Shown here piece by piece: positions 44,201 through 57,237 of a stretch of 64,000 bases of DNA. Positions within the stretch are counted from its first letter, which is position 1, and each line of letters begins with the position of its first letter. The stretch is from Serpula lacrymans var. lacrymans S7.9 (Eukaryota; Basidiomycota; Agaricomycetes; Boletales; Serpulaceae), in assembly GCF_000218685.1 (NCBI RefSeq), contig NW_006763302.1:409180-473179 (forward strand), read 5' to 3'. Below the pieces are notes generated by a model. The model ran no database searches, was not told the origin of the DNA, and saw only the letters and a list, made by a program, of their open reading frames with translations. A program made the translations under genes and the position numbers.

Positions 44201-46612
44201 TCAGACAAAGATATGCTTGTTCCTTTGATGTATGCGTACCTTCCAAAGCCCCTTCCATGTCATCCTCTACGTTGCCGTCCATTTCGTCAAGAGCTTCAGC
44301 AAACTGTTCCAGGGCGATCGGTTGCTGCGGCTGGTTTATGTTAAGGGCATTGATGTTAAGAGCATCTCGGATTTCGCCTACTCCTTGCTGTTCCAACTCA
44401 ACCTCGACCTCCCAATCGGAGTCTTCATCTGTCTCGTCCTCTTCCGCTTCTTCGGCCTCTCCCTCTTCATATTCTTCCTCCTCCTCTTCCTCTTCACTCT
44501 CTTGGGTTGGACGCTGTTCCGCATCGTCTCTCTTCTCGATACCATCGTTATCCGCCTGTACTTCCTGAAAATAGCGATCATACTCTTCAAGATCTTCTTG
44601 TGGACGCTTTCTTTGCTCAAAGTAGTTTGTTGAACTCGATGAAGGACCAGGTTCTAGATCTTCTGGCGCGCGATAACTAACCAAGCCAGGAGAAACCAAA
44701 GGAGCATTCGAGCCTAGTGTTGAAAGGCTTGTTGATGAGACTAGGCCTTCTGGGGGGGGAAACGTTGCGCTTGGTAGAGGAGGTCGCCGAAGAGGTGTAG
44801 CATTGATATCAGATATAGATGATGTCGTCGACGATGTGCTAGAAGTAGATGATGACTCAGCTGTAGGGGAACCGCTGACAGTAGTAGGTTGTAAAGAGCT
44901 TGAAGATAACAGTTCGTAGGAGGAAGAGAGAGCACTAAGTTGCGAAGATGACATATGCGTTTTGTTGCGGAGAGAAATATCGTCGCCGTTCTCTGAATCA
45001 GATGCTGGGAAACCTGTGAAAACTTCTTCAAGACCATCGCTGATATCCCCCTGTTGAAGTTGAGCAAAGGGAGGGGGTCTGAACGTGAATTGAAACTGAT
45101 TGGCATTGGCATTGGCGTTCTCCTCGACACTAGGGTTCGCAGCCAAAACTGCAGGTCGTGAGACTTCGCCTTGGTAAGTACTTTCAATATCTCTGTGGTG
45201 ATGGTGCGTGGATAAATGATCCTCCGAGTCTGATGATGTAGAGACGTTTGATTGCAGATCGGGATCCGTCAAAAGTCTTCTACGTGCACGAGCGGGCATC
45301 CGCACGCCAGGTGGAAGTTCATCGTCATCCTCTTGTGCTCTCGCCTTGCCCTTCCTTCGCCAAACATTGGTCGTATCTCTAAAACCCTCCTGAACATCCA
45401 CAACATCATGCTCCATTACTCGACGGTGCCTTCGCATTTCGTCTACAGCCGCAACACGATCCTCATCCTCCACATCTGTGCCTTCAGGTCTCCATCCAGG
45501 AGGCCTGAATGGGAAAGGATTATTTCGACGAGCCCGTAAAAGCCTTGCCTGGTTCCGCCGAAGATCTGCTATATGTGCATGGTCAATGCCTCTTATAACA
45601 AGTGGATCGTTTTGTAAAGCCGGGGGAGGATCGGGAAGATTCACCGGCACCTGTCGTGGCTCGACAATGGGTGCTCGCTGTAGGGGTGCCTGGGGTGGTT
45701 GTTCCCTAACCTCGGGAACGACCTCGTCATCTTCAAAGACGCCTGGCCGTGCATTCTGGGATATCCATTCCCGAAGAAGAAATACAGCAACGAAGACGAG
45801 AACAATCAGCGATGCTATAATTTGGCCTGCAAAGATGTCATTTGAAAGGGTGCGCCAGAAAGGACGTGTCATCATCTGTACAAATAGAGGTTGATACTCG
45901 AAAGTCGTGATTGTATCATTCGTGTGTGTGTTGTTATTGTCATAAATGCCCGTGTCATATTGTGGATCGCTGGAGGGACGTGGGCTACCGCTTATCCACC
46001 ATGCTCTGGGGGGGAAGAAATAACAAAGATAAATATGAGAGACAGAAGGAAGACGACAAAGACATACACTGATTCTCCGACCGTGAAATATACTCTCCAT
46101 GTCCAAATCGTAATCCAAGGTAAAACAGCAAGCCACATTACCCCAATCAGCACAGTTCTCACTCCAAAGAGAAGCGCAAATAGAAGTTGTTGAGCCAAAC
46201 GTCGCATAAAAAGCAATGGGGGAAGAGTAGCAGGCATATCGGATGCATATACTGAATATCTGGACATGAGGACTGGAGCACACGCCTACCGAGGGTTGTC
46301 ACTCACCTTTGGTAAACGAGTATGGATGCTTGCAGACATCGCAAGTCTTCTTCTTGCTATGAGCCAGCCAAGTTGTCAAGCTTTGAAAGGTTTGAGTAAA
46401 TGTGAAAGTCCTCTGACAAAAGGTGGAGATAGTTACCAGTCTTGGTGAATGTACCGAATGGTACCCGAACATTTGCAAGGATAGAACAGGGGTTGGTCAG
46501 ACTCCCCTGGTGCACTGCATATACGACATGTATCTAGCCACGCATTTGAGTGTTTACGAAGGGTCGAAGCTGGAAAATGAACATGCGTACCCTGTTCCTC
46601 AGCTTCCTGCAT
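41228..46612 (-). CDS. SSM4: Doa10/SSM4-type ER membrane RING-CH ubiquitin ligase
   Basis: Polytopic ER and inner-nuclear-membrane E3 that marks misfolded proteins for degradation. From ATG 46612 exon 1 (22 bases) reads MQEAEEQ and joins to DTCRICSAPGESDQPLFYPCKCSG, then WLTTWLAHSKK-like codons, CDVCKHPYSFTKVY: a C4HC3 RING-CH finger at the extreme N-terminus, as in Doa10/MARCH6. Membrane segments follow (RRLAQQLLFALLFGVRTVL), then a long soluble Ser/Glu-rich loop (about residues 230-650) and many further membrane segments, with the C-terminal TEB4-type region (KVYIPPNFRSRIIYF, GLVYGTIGLRVRR, HKGWTRPDPLTATKEV). The predicted size, about 1500 residues, suits the family. A 57-base intron near 41670-41727 is divisible by three, so it can be missed. 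Middle introns are only partly resolved. Confidence 0.85.
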
Positions 46613-47092
46613 TGGTCAAAGGGCCGCACACACGGAGATATTATAAAGCTGCCTCAATGTTGTTTGCAAGGCGAGGCTAATGAAAGCCTGATTGATTTTC
46701 GTTTGAAATACTTGGCGCAGGTTGTAGTAAGGAACTGAAGAGTGCGCAAGAGAAAATTGCGAGCTTTACCGACTCGACAGCAGCTTCGATGAGAATTGAA
46801 AGCACGCTCTCTCCGGTAACATAACAGCGCCACCCAAATTGGGCACAAAGCACGGACAAACACAGCTCCAGTGAATTGCCACCAAGCGCCAAGGTACTGA
46901 AAGACCACGTCATACCAGTACAATAACACAAGATCAGAGAAAGAACAGAATCCTTGTATTTCATGCGTAGTAAAACAAATATGTTACACAGTACATTGCG
47001 TCTCACGCAGCCCTTGCCAGCGTAGTCTTTCATTGCGTAGAGTTAAAAACAGGGAACTCTCCGATACGGAGTTTGGTCGCCTGTGTGCCTGT
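46613..47092. other. Spacer between Doa10 start and GH127 end
   Basis: 480 bases. Open frames here have no splice or homology support. It presumably contains the Doa10 promoter. Confidence 0.4.
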
Positions 47093-50000
47093 TTAAATCA
47101 CGTCTAGGATGCCAAAGTTGAATGCACTTACCCCAAAAGGCCACAGGGTTATGTTAGTAGGAGCACCAGTGCAAGATGGGGACACAGGGGGCGAATCCGC
47201 AAAAGTATCACCAGCGAGACCCCATGCGACGGGACAGGCAGTAACAGTGATGGTCAATGGAGGCAGTCCAGCGTCAAAAATGGGAGATGGAAGCTCGCCG
47301 GAGGAAGGCGGGTTGCTGTTGAACGTCAACGTAGAGGGGTCGATGGCGTATTGCCATGCTTCCGTAGCTAGGTATTGCAAATCAACGGCGAGAGGCTGTT
47401 GAGCATTTTGCGCAAGAATAGTCTGGTTCCTAGATATGTCGAATGCATAGTGTAACGGGCCACGGTGAACGGCGATAGAACTTTCAGGCCTATTTTCTGA
47501 AGTTTTCGAAGGACAAGATGTCAGAGTTCGCTTCAGCAGAAAATGAACTTCGTAGCGAACATACCAAGAGTTATCTCCGCTGGAACGTTGAGCACTATCG
47601 TCGTGGTACCGGCACCAATGGATACGCTTTGCAACCCATTTGAGGGATTCACAGCTTGTGCAGCCCCTCCATTAATTGCGATAGTTCCTCCGCTAACCCA
47701 GCTCGGGATACGAACATAGTATGTGAACGCCGAAGTTGCTGTGATGGTGGTAGTGAGGGTGTCACTGAAAGGGTACAATGTATCTACATTAACAGTAACA
47801 GCGTTGTCTATTCAAGGAGATCAGTACTAGTGTCACGGCAACGAAGCACGAACATCACGAACTATTCGCTAGTGTCGTGGATGTATTGAGAGGACCCAAG
47901 TAAACATGGACGAGGGAGGATTGATCGGGCGTGGTGACGAACGAGTTGGTGACGAACTTCGGCCAACCTTGTGGATGGTTGACAGTACAACAGCTATTAG
48001 ACGATCAAAAAATCTAATAAGATACGTTTGGGTAAGAAACAGGACCGTCACTCACGGGTAATTTGGTTCCAGTCCAAAGACATTAGAATAGGCACTAATG
48101 GAGGTTTAAAAGCATCAGTATGCGGTCTATCACTTGAAGGAGATACTGCACCCGTCTGTTGGGAATGGGTCCCTGTGGGTAAATGGTCTAAGCCAGTGAT
48201 TAGAAACCAAGAAGGATTTCTTACGGGTTCATGTTCATAGCGGCAACCTGGTTTTGCTGTTGCAAATATTGACGAGACCACATATCTATGCCGCATTTAG
48301 TAAATAAAGCCCCCGAAGGAAATGAGGCGGTGCACATACTTCCGGTCAAAGTAGCAGGAAGTGAATTGTAAGCTATCCTCTCCACTCTGTCTGCGAACTT
48401 GGTATCTCCGATCATTTGAAACAGATATGAGCCGCTGTAAAAAAATAGAGCTATCAAGCGATGTACGAAGCAACCGTGTAATGTAGACGTACGAGTACAT
48501 AGTTTCCTATATAAAAGGGGTCGGTTAGATTGACAGCAGTCAACTTATGACAGAGAACAACGTACCACAACATCGCAGAGCTCGGTTCTAGCATTTGGCG
48601 AAGAGATCATGACTTTTGTTTCTCGCGGTAAAGTAAGATGTCCTCACCCTCTAATAGCTTGTAGACCAGCAAGGTACTCGTCTGCGGCAAAAATTCCAGA
48701 AGGACGGCCGTGGTACTCGAATAAAAGGTCCCATCCTGAACTTGCCCGTTCCAAATCTATCACAGTTTGGCCCGTATGTCAGCGTATGGCCCGTATATCA
48801 GCGACAAACTATTTTAGCGCAAAAAAAACGAACCTGACTGATTGTGAGTAAAACGGTATTGAACAGCGGTAGCCTTTAGCCCTTCGGCGACATTGACTCC
48901 ATGCCAGGTCAACGTGTTGTTGAATGGATTGACAAGGTTTTCAGTAGCTGTGGTAGGAAAGTACTATATAAACAAAGAGTTAGTGAAATAAATTACAGAA
49001 CAAGAACAAGAGCGTCACCTGCTTATCAAAGACATCTTGCCAGGAGACACCACTGTTTCTCAACATTTCCATAGTGTTAATGAGGAGGTTTTCGTTTCCA
49101 TTCGGGTAAAAGTCGTATAGCCTAGAAACAAAAATTAGCCAAACCGTGGGTGTATGTGTGAATGACCTGAGACTACCATTGCAGGATAATGCAGAAATCC
49201 TCCCATCGTGTCTCAGTCCAAGGCTCTAATCCCTGACCACTCTGCAGCATTGTGTTGGCTAAGTTAACGAACTTGTAAATAGCGGGAATGAGGGTTTCGG
49301 AAAGTGTTGAGTTATACTCGATCATCTGGATAACGCCAAAAAGGAAGGGGTACCTGTAGGTAATCAAGGTACCTAAGGGAGCTAAACTTGTTGAAGGATG
49401 TCTCTACTGACCTGCCCCAGAGATAACGAGGTTTGGTCGAATCAAACACTTCTGGTCCAATCCAACCAGTTGAATCTTGGTTCGCGAAAACATAATCCAA
49501 GAAATATTGCGTCTGCGATTGAATGGTCGTATCATTGACTATTACACCGTTGGGAACTAAACCATTCTGAAGGTCTGTTTAGGACCAGCATTCAAATCCA
49601 CAAGGAAAAGACTCACAAACCAGTAGCTCCCAGCTATGCGGATGTGAAACGATTTATGCAAAGAAAGACCAATGTATTAGATAAAGTACACACCTTCCTC
49701 GAGGTTCGAATACGTATAGTTTCCTCCTGTCCAGTCACTCTGAGCCACACTGAATAGAACGTTTGTCAAAATACTGCTGCGATATATCGTGATATACGAT
49801 GCACTAATCATAGAAATTTCGTTCGTTTCCAGCGAGACCATTGGTCTGGACCATCAGCTACATACATGGTAGATCAGCAAATCATCCCTGAGTGTCACTT
49901 TATCAAAACTACCTGGTCATACAGCCATCCGGAGGGCTTGATAGCTCCGAGAGGTAGGTATAGGTATTGTTTAGGAGAAACTTGAGATGAAATAAAGATT

Positions 50001-50110
50001 TAACTCAAAAAATGATACTGAAATAAGGTGTACTCACGTCCAGTGGTATTTTGGGCCAACACCCCCACTATACCTAGCAGAGGAAACAGGGAAAGTAGGC
50101 GGATCATCAT
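47093..50110 (-). CDS. Secreted GH127-type glycoside hydrolase (beta-L-arabinofuranosidase family)
   Basis: Begins [20 protein letters not shown], a secretion signal, so an extracellular enzyme. Exons then read [81 protein letters not shown] and [19 protein letters not shown], the all-helical barrel of the family. Catalytic features known from characterised GH127 enzymes are visible: an E-x-C in GTELCDVVETMYS and a Cys pair in [13 protein letters not shown], which in the family hold zinc and supply the Cys nucleophile. A C-terminal beta domain ends in FNFGILDVI. About 15 introns interrupt it. Family members cleave beta-L-arabinofuranosides, but fungal members are varied, so the substrate is inferred only. 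Confidence 0.75.
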
Positions 50111-50156
50111 GGTGAAGGTACGAGAAAGGTGGGAGAATTTCATCTCTTGCAGAAAT

Positions 50157-50164
50157 CTTTTATA
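50157..50164 (-). promoter_or_regulatory. TATA box of the GH127-type gene
   Basis: On the minus strand tataaaag lies about 50 bases before the start codon at 50110. Confidence 0.45.
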
Positions 50165-53100
50165 GTGCAATGGATCTGCGCCATTCGCAGCTCACCCCGT
50201 GACATAGGCACTACGCTCGATCACCTTCGGTCCACCACGGTCCCCCGGGTGAAGGAAGAAAGGGAGATAATCGTCACCATTAAGGTAAGCGAAAGTTTGA
50301 AACCATTCAAATCACAGTCGTTTTTGGAATGCTGGCTTTCTTTGGTAAAGTATCCTGATGTACGGGTATCTGGGTTGTGCTATACTTGTACTGTTTGCAA
50401 GTAAGTCCTCAAACACGGAGGTCTCACGTGGGCTCGGGATCTATATATATATCATCTGACCGAATCACCACAAGCCACCTAGCATCAGCGGGTACATGAC
50501 GAGTATGAGCGAGCTCACCTGCAACGGAAAACGAGGCCCCCTTCATGCTTCCTTGAGCAATGTTCTAACATGTTTCCGGTTACACGGTGTAAAATTCACA
50601 TGCACGAGGGAATGTAACGGCACATATGGACCGTAATCAAGCCCGGAGCGACAGGGGAATCCCGTGCCCAGAGAACTTGGTGATTGGCGCTTTATGCAGA
50701 CGATGAATTGTAGCAAGGCGACAGAGACTAGGATACGAAGCCAAATGAAACAGGATGATCGAATTGCGATAGAGTACTCACTGATTGATATGCAAGGCTT
50801 ATCTTTTTGTACAGGGAGGTGATAAACATATATTCACGAACAGTGAGAAACTAAAAGTCAGCGGGAAGGTACAGATGAACTGCTTTCAAGTCCTGTCGAC
50901 TCGAAGTGCGAGGTCAAATATATTCAGTCGGTCGGATTTGAGATCATTGATTGTCGGAAAGCTTGATAACACATGATGGTAATGTAAATCCCGTTCAGTA
51001 AACGTCTCACGGCCCAGAATCCTGTTAGGTACAACTCCGCGAGCGAATATTATCAACTGGCTGGAAAATACAGGTTTAACGCACCAACGTTTCCCATGGT
51101 GCCAATCATGATGTAAGAAAAATTCTGTCTACTTGACTTTCCCATGAATTTCCACACACGGAGCATTACTACATGTCTTTGTCTATTGCAAGCCGGTGAT
51201 CATCGGTGTCCCAGAAGGCACTCCAGCTGCACTGGAATGATGAAATACCGTGGCAAAGAAACAGATGAGCGCATTATCTCCATGAATGTCCACGGTATGC
51301 ACAAGAGGAAGAACAGGGTGTCTTGTGAGAAAAGATTGTCATCGGAAAATGCCCATAGGAATTCTGTGGAAGACACTGCCACAAAGTTAGACTATCGCTA
51401 AGCCGGAAATGGATTGGCAGGAATGAATAGATACCTCAGTAAAGCTTTTGACTTTGTCAGTCAGTATGCGAATTTCATTATATATCCGGAGCCGGCGTGG
51501 ATGGCATGGTTGGGAACGGAGAGTGCACAGGATTTTCACCCTTTTTGGATGCGAACCTCAACGGGGAACTTGTTCGAGCGGCATGAAACGAAAGCTTTAC
51601 GAATAGCAGTACATTAGCGAAACGACCTCCTAAAGGAATGAATTAGAACTATCATGTTTGCCCAGTCCAAGCTTACGACCATTGAAGTAATGCTCAAGGA
51701 AAGTGCTCGCAGCAGATCGTCTTGGTATAGATATACAAGCGAAGAATAAATCATTAAATAATCACTCACCGACTACGGATCGTCCTACTTATCGTGTACA
51801 GCTAGCTGCACAGCTCTACGTGCCAAGAATGTAAACTTGGAACCGAAGTAGTCGATAGGTCCGGGTACAAGAACTTGAGAAAAAGAAACTCGTAGGTTTC
51901 ATCAGCATCCATGGCGACCACTCGACGTGAGGAACTTCATGATCAAGCTCACTTGGCGGCGATGCACATACAGGACATTCCCCTTCAGCGTGCATCAAGC
52001 TTCAAGTTCGTCTAACCACGTTCGGAAAGCGGAATCGTGCAAGTTGGCTTACATTTACGGGCTGGAACAGCATGGCACCTTGCAAAAAGTTGCTGTCTCC
52101 ATGAGAACTTGTCAATAGATAGACATTTCACAGTTCCTGACGTGTCACCAAATGGAATGAGTTCGAAACAGTTAAGGTGACGCCTGACTGCTGACAAAAG
52201 CGCTGAGAATGTATCAAATACAAATGGACTAGTAAGGATGCCCACCGTGAATTGATCTCATAGATGACATCGGACAAAGGGACACGACATGGGGATTTCG
52301 GCAGCGCACCGCTCCACCTACTGACACGATCATATTGCATGATAGATGGCAAACTCTCAAAGACTTGGATGCTGAAAGGAAGGGTCCAACATGTCTTGGG
52401 ATATGTTTGTTTCACCGTTGTATCCAGTAGCGGAATTAACGGCAATCATATGCGACATAGAAAGGAGACTAGGGCCTTAGAGGCTATACTGTCCTAAGGG
52501 CTTGTCAGATAAGATCGGTCCTTGCCAACCGGACCTTTTACGGGGTCAGGGAATAGCACTTTCTACGAACGATGGATGCCACGGACCTGATCATCGTTCG
52601 AGACGCCCATGTCTACACAGACAATCTCGCCTGACTATGCTAAGGTTAACGGAGTGTTGCTTGTGCCAAGAGGCAAAAGTCTCATGCTAAATGTGAGTTC
52701 TGCATGTGTAAGGGCACAGGAATGTTCTGTTCCATATGGGATACGATTCCGAAAGCATCCCTTTTGAACCCACCGGGCCAGCGTGAATACACAACTTAAT
52801 AGAAGTCTGTCAGAGAAGGCACCTCAATGTTTCAAACTCCGCGATACCGTGATAACCTAATCTGGCATTGACGCCCGCACAGCCGTGTTCCGAGTCCGAG
52901 TCACTCTTGGGTCTAAGCTTGACAGCTTCCCTTTCGTTCGAATTCCTTGGCTACTGGTTTGAGCAGCGCCCTAGTAAGCACAAGCTCAGGCTCTTCAAGA
53001 ATAACTTTTTGCTTCTCCTGGGAACTCTGCTAGCCCAGCATCGCATGTAACTGTCTTCTCTCAGTGGCAGCAAGTTTAGCACCATCGTATCAAGAAGGCT

Positions 53101-53275
53101 CTGTTACCACTTGCAACGGTGCCAACCGTGAGGACAGGTTTTATTTTGCACCCTTGCTATATCTATCTACGTTAAACTCTGCTTTCACAGCATGACTGTG
53201 CGTTGCCCTGTGTGAATTTTCTTCTGGCTCATCTATACATGCCATCGGCAGGATCTCACCTTTTGTTACTTGCAC
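50165..53275. other. Three-kilobase stretch without an identified gene
   Basis: I searched both strands for frames joined by splice sites and found none I can support. Short open frames (for example 51414-51617 and 52128-52445) give unrecognisable peptides. No terminal repeats or retroelement motifs are visible. Decayed gene or true spacer cannot be told apart. Confidence 0.35.
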
Positions 53276-53931
53276 ATGACAAGTCATGATCTCAGAGTTC
53301 TTGATACCCTTGATACGAATGAATATATTTCCGGCGAATTATCAGACGATGGTAAGCTCCGGGCAATGTATACTAGCAGGAGACGCTCAGTAGCTAGGAT
53401 GGCAGATCTTGACATTCCACCGCACATGATACCTCCAAATCCTGACGACAGTGACAGTTTGTGACCTCTCATTCCGAGCATTTGGAGTCGGAACTCAAAT
53501 AGCCCCTAGTTTTACCATCGCAAGTGCACCCGTCGTATCCATATGGTAATCCAACAAATATCAAACATCCAGCGGCAAGGCCGCGACCGCCATATGATCC
53601 AACTTCTCGAGCTCTATTTGAAGACATGGGCTATGGCGGCGGCGGTGTAAACGGCGCATTGAGATGGCGTGATCTCGCTCTGGACCGATTGCTCCCCGTT
53701 GACGAGGACAAAGAAGAGATGAAAAGGGCTGCGGAAGCTCGGAAAATGGCAAACGGAGCAACCAGTCAACCGGCACCGCAGCATCCACCTCAGCCACAAA
53801 TGCCACAGGATCGGACTATAGACGAGGAAGACGACGAGGATGAGGAAGAAGAAGAAGATGAGGACAATGAGCGTGGCGAGATTGATGAGGACGAGGAAGG
53901 TGAGGGCGAATATGAAGAAGACGATGTGTAG
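53276..53931 (+). CDS. Small conserved-looking protein with acidic tail, unassigned
   Basis: Two exons. The first, from ATG 53276, reads MTSHDLRVLDTLDTNEYISG, LRAMYTSRRRSVARMADLDIPPHMIPPNPDD. A GT-AG intron ending at 53524 (donor near 53455 or 53459) joins it to MHPSYPYGNPTNIKH or similar, then RALFEDMGYGGGGVNGALRWRDLALDRLLPVDED and a run of Asp/Glu to the stop at 53931. Size and the acidic tail resemble the small subunit Apc15/Mnd2 of the anaphase-promoting complex, but I see no decisive motif, so this is a guess. It is convergent with Rrp4, only 40 bases away. Confidence 0.55.
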
Positions 53932-53971
53932 TGCACGTTTTATATATATTGCACCAAGGAGTAATGTACTA

Positions 53972-55181
53972 CTATGCCCTTGCACTGATCGCGGCAACTA
54001 GGGCATCGCTCATGTCCTCTTGCAGAATGTCTTTTGTATCCCCTTCTTGTTCGATGACCCATTCATAAGCCTCCAAAAGTAGCATGTCAGTCAAAGGCAC
54101 AAAGTAGTCTGCAAGGACCCGTATGATATTGCTAACACGGGATATAGCCATGCGCGTGGCATCGTCGATGTCCTGTTAAAAGAAGTTAATTGTCTAACTG
54201 TCTTTATGTAGAAAAGATACCTACATCATTTTTGTTGGAATACACCGCCTCGGCGTCAAGTCCCTGTTCTCCTTGGTCAATATCTTTCACATGTTTACTC
54301 ACCCATATGTAACCGTTTAATCCCAAGATCAGGTCAACACCGCAGGGTAAGCTGATGAAGTGCGACTTCAGACGTCGAACCAAGATTGGTGGGACTATTA
54401 TTAACTGGCCGTTCCGCAGCTATGAGTTGCGTAGTAGTGAAACTAGAAGTTAGCTAAGCGGAGGATGCATAAACACCTTGCCATATTTCAAAGATCTCGT
54501 GTGCAAGGACATTGCTCCATCGGAGAAAAAAGCTTGGACTTCGGCAACCAATAGATCACCTTCTTCAAAGAAGTTTCGCATTTGAAGTTCATCGCTTTCG
54601 AGTTTCCGGCGCTGGATCAGATGCTATCGGCGAAACGTCATGAATAAGTTGAATCAGTAACGAACCTGTACCCCTCCGGGTAAATTAACTGAAGATAACA
54701 TGAGGATAGCATCTTGACGCGAGTGTGCGTCTACTTTCCATCTACGTGGTTGTACTTCCGTTATTCGACCGACGACAAGATCGCCAACTTCGGGGTTATA
54801 TCTATATGGTTGATTAGTGGAAAGGAGAGTGGATATATCAAAATTAAAGGAACTCCCCTTGAACGGATCGCACGGACTGTCACAAGTTTATTGACCCGCT
54901 CGATGGTACCCGCTACGGAAGCAATGACTTCGTCTTGATCTACATACGTCCCATGCCCGCTGGAACACGGGCTGAGGAGGTAACCACGGAGATTTCATGA
55001 ATCTAACTCACCGCATGAAGGTCTGTGATGAAGTGATGAATTCGCCTGGGCATGTCAACCTCGACCCCCCCAAGTCATCATCCAAGTCCATCAATGAGTC
55101 ATGTTCGACGTCTGGGTGGTGTCGTGTGGAGCCATAGTGATTAGCGTCTGTTGGTTGAGAAAATGATATGAAAGAAAGCAT
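53972..55181 (-). CDS. RRP4: Exosome subunit Rrp4
   Basis: RNA-binding cap subunit of the 3'-5' exosome, nucleus and cytoplasm. From ATG 55181: [18 protein letters not shown], then [21 protein letters not shown] (the conserved N-terminal PGE...RGHGTY), [28 protein letters not shown] and [25 protein letters not shown] (S1 domain), [34 protein letters not shown] and [16 protein letters not shown], then a KH-type part with [20 protein letters not shown], ending [12 protein letters not shown]. All three expected domains are present and in order. Several introns interrupt it (for example near 54420-54475 and 54630-54660). Confidence 0.9.
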
Positions 55182-56233
55182 TATTGTGTTTTCCAACTTG
55201 AAAGAACTGGAAAAGATCAGTGGCATTCGTAATGTACGTAATCTCGGCAGGTCCAGCTATCCAATCGGAGACTGAACCAGGTTTTTACACTGCTTCCAAG
55301 GCGCTAACCCGACCAAATATATAAATACGTACTATAATACGATGGTGCCAAACGCCATCCTCGACAAGGAACATATCGAAGCAGGCCCATCAGGAAGTTC
55401 ACAAGTTCACAGGCCTGTTGTAGTACAGCTTATCAGGGGTTTCCTGTCATGTGCTTACTAGGAGCTGCTCCATTTCCTGTTCTGTTGGCTGTGATTCAGA
55501 TGTGAATGTAGCAGGTGGTCCTTGCTGACCTATCTGAAAACCAGATCATTCAATATTGAGATCACGCTCTTTGTATGATCTTCAGCTGAACTAGTGCCGC
55601 TGATCAATCACTTATCTAGATCTAACGCGTGGATCTTCTCCTTGAAGTCCGGCAAAAGTACTTACACAACGCGAATGACAGTAACTGAAGGCGAGACATA
55701 GGGCAAAGGTTCCACGAGTGCTCGGCGTCGCCGTTCTCCGCACCAGCTTCAAGTTGAAATTCAGACTAGACCGTTCTCCAGTTTAGGGTGGGCGGGTCCT
55801 GTTTTTACCAGACCGCAGCATCAAGTTGTCAAGACATCGAATAGTATGCCTTACGTCTGTTTATCATATGACATCTAACGTCGCATCAAATGATGCGACA
55901 ATGAACAGCGGGATCTCGGGCGGCGACCTCGTTTAACTTCAAGATATGATGCACTCAAAACTCCAAATGTAGCCATGCCAGTCAAACTTCTGGTATCTTC
56001 TAAATACAGAGCTCTATTGTGGAGAGAAAATACTATGGGACTTGTGCTAACATACTTATCACCGAAACCACTATATACAAGAGTGGCGAAAAAAAAGCAA
56101 AGCTACAGCGACGACAATGTAAATGATAATATACTAGTCTATGACTGCAGGTAAAAATGAGATCATACTACCCGGTGATGCGGAGAAGAGTACTCACATA
56201 ATACTATGTTTAAGACTCCACATAATAAATAAT
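55182..56233. other. One-kilobase spacer, Rrp4 promoter side
   Basis: No coding sequence I can support. The Rrp4 promoter must lie in the first few hundred bases, and the 3' end of the MYND gene at the other side. Confidence 0.35.
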
Positions 56234-56944
56234 TTACTTGTAAGCCAGGAAATATGCCGATAGTGCAGGCAAATCATTTGAACCCGCATCTGAGTAGCCT
56301 TGCCTCCTGGATCCATTGAATTTGAGGACGACAACTGTGCCGCACCAAGGCTTTGCAGCAGCGCCAGAAGTTATGTGATAAATTGCGCGATTGACAGGTG
56401 CGCATCGAGATAGCGCTGTTGGAGAGTACCACAGATGGAGCGGGAACCTTAATGGTTCACCATTAAGACCTTGCGTTAGAACAATGCTCTCAGTTTGACC
56501 GTCAGCGAAGTGTCCATTGACGAGTGGCATTGGGCACATCCCGTGAGATGGGATTTGAGATGGTCTGCATTTCACCGTGATGATTCTTGGTCGTTCTGGT
56601 ATACGTGTTAAATTCGGACAGTATTGAGTAGAGCAAAAAAAACTCACCCTCTTCAGGAGCGAAAAGTATCGCAGATACCATAATCAACTGCTGCTCAGCA
56701 GGCGGCGGGGTGGCAATAATATTATAATTTTGACTAGTGTGCGCCGCCGGTATACACTCCTTACGATGTCGAGGCCAATCCTGCACAGCGTCATGAGTCA
56801 GGTACGACGAACGAAATGAGGCTAGCGTACATTTTGAAGGTGTTCTGGAGAGCAATACCACGCGCTCTGACAGCGGCTACACCACATGGAAGTAGGCCTA
56901 CAGCACAATGTGCATGGATGATTAATGAGAGGGACAGGGTTCAT
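56234..56944 (-). CDS. Small MYND zinc-finger protein
   Basis: From ATG 56944: MNPVPLINHPCTLCCRPTSM then WCSRCQSAWYCSPEHLQN, a GT-AG intron, DWPRHRKEC. This gives the C-x2-C, C-x2-C, C-x3-C, H-x3-C pattern of a MYND finger at the very N-terminus. After IPAAHTSQNYNI and ILFAPEEE a second intron leads to RPRIITVKCRPSQI and a C-terminal region with LRFPLHLWYSP, VVVLKFNGSRRQGYSD and a stop at 56234. MYND fingers bind proline-rich protein partners. The C-terminal domain resembles regions seen after MYND fingers in other mushroom proteins, but I cannot name it. About 200 residues. Confidence 0.7.
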
Positions 56945-57237
56945 GTCGTAGGTGAAGTGAGTGAAGAGTGAATTATAGGAGAAGCTCTGAAGAGGTCTGC
57001 GCTGGAGATATGTGAAGGAATATCGGGTGAACCACCTGGGCCTTTAATAGTATCGTGAAAGAGCGGATTTGTCCGCGATTTTGTCAAAAAGACTGGTTGC
57101 ATGGAACCTTGCGAACAGGGAATAAACAAGTCAGTGTGTGAGAAGACCTGCCAGGCTTTGGTTCGTCGGGCATATTTTGATTGTTAAAGTTTGCAAACAA
57201 ATCTCGATCCCCGTTGTCGAAGAGGCAGTGTATGAAA

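Noticed and set aside
44378..44620. Lys/Arg-rich 80-codon frame on the minus strand
   Set aside because: It is the out-of-frame reading of the acidic loop of the Doa10 gene.
46677..47033. 118-codon minus-strand frame with hydrophobic stretches just upstream of Doa10
   Set aside because: It overlaps the Doa10 start region in another frame, while the RING-CH finger and exon 1 at 46612 are firmly placed. No splice sites support it.
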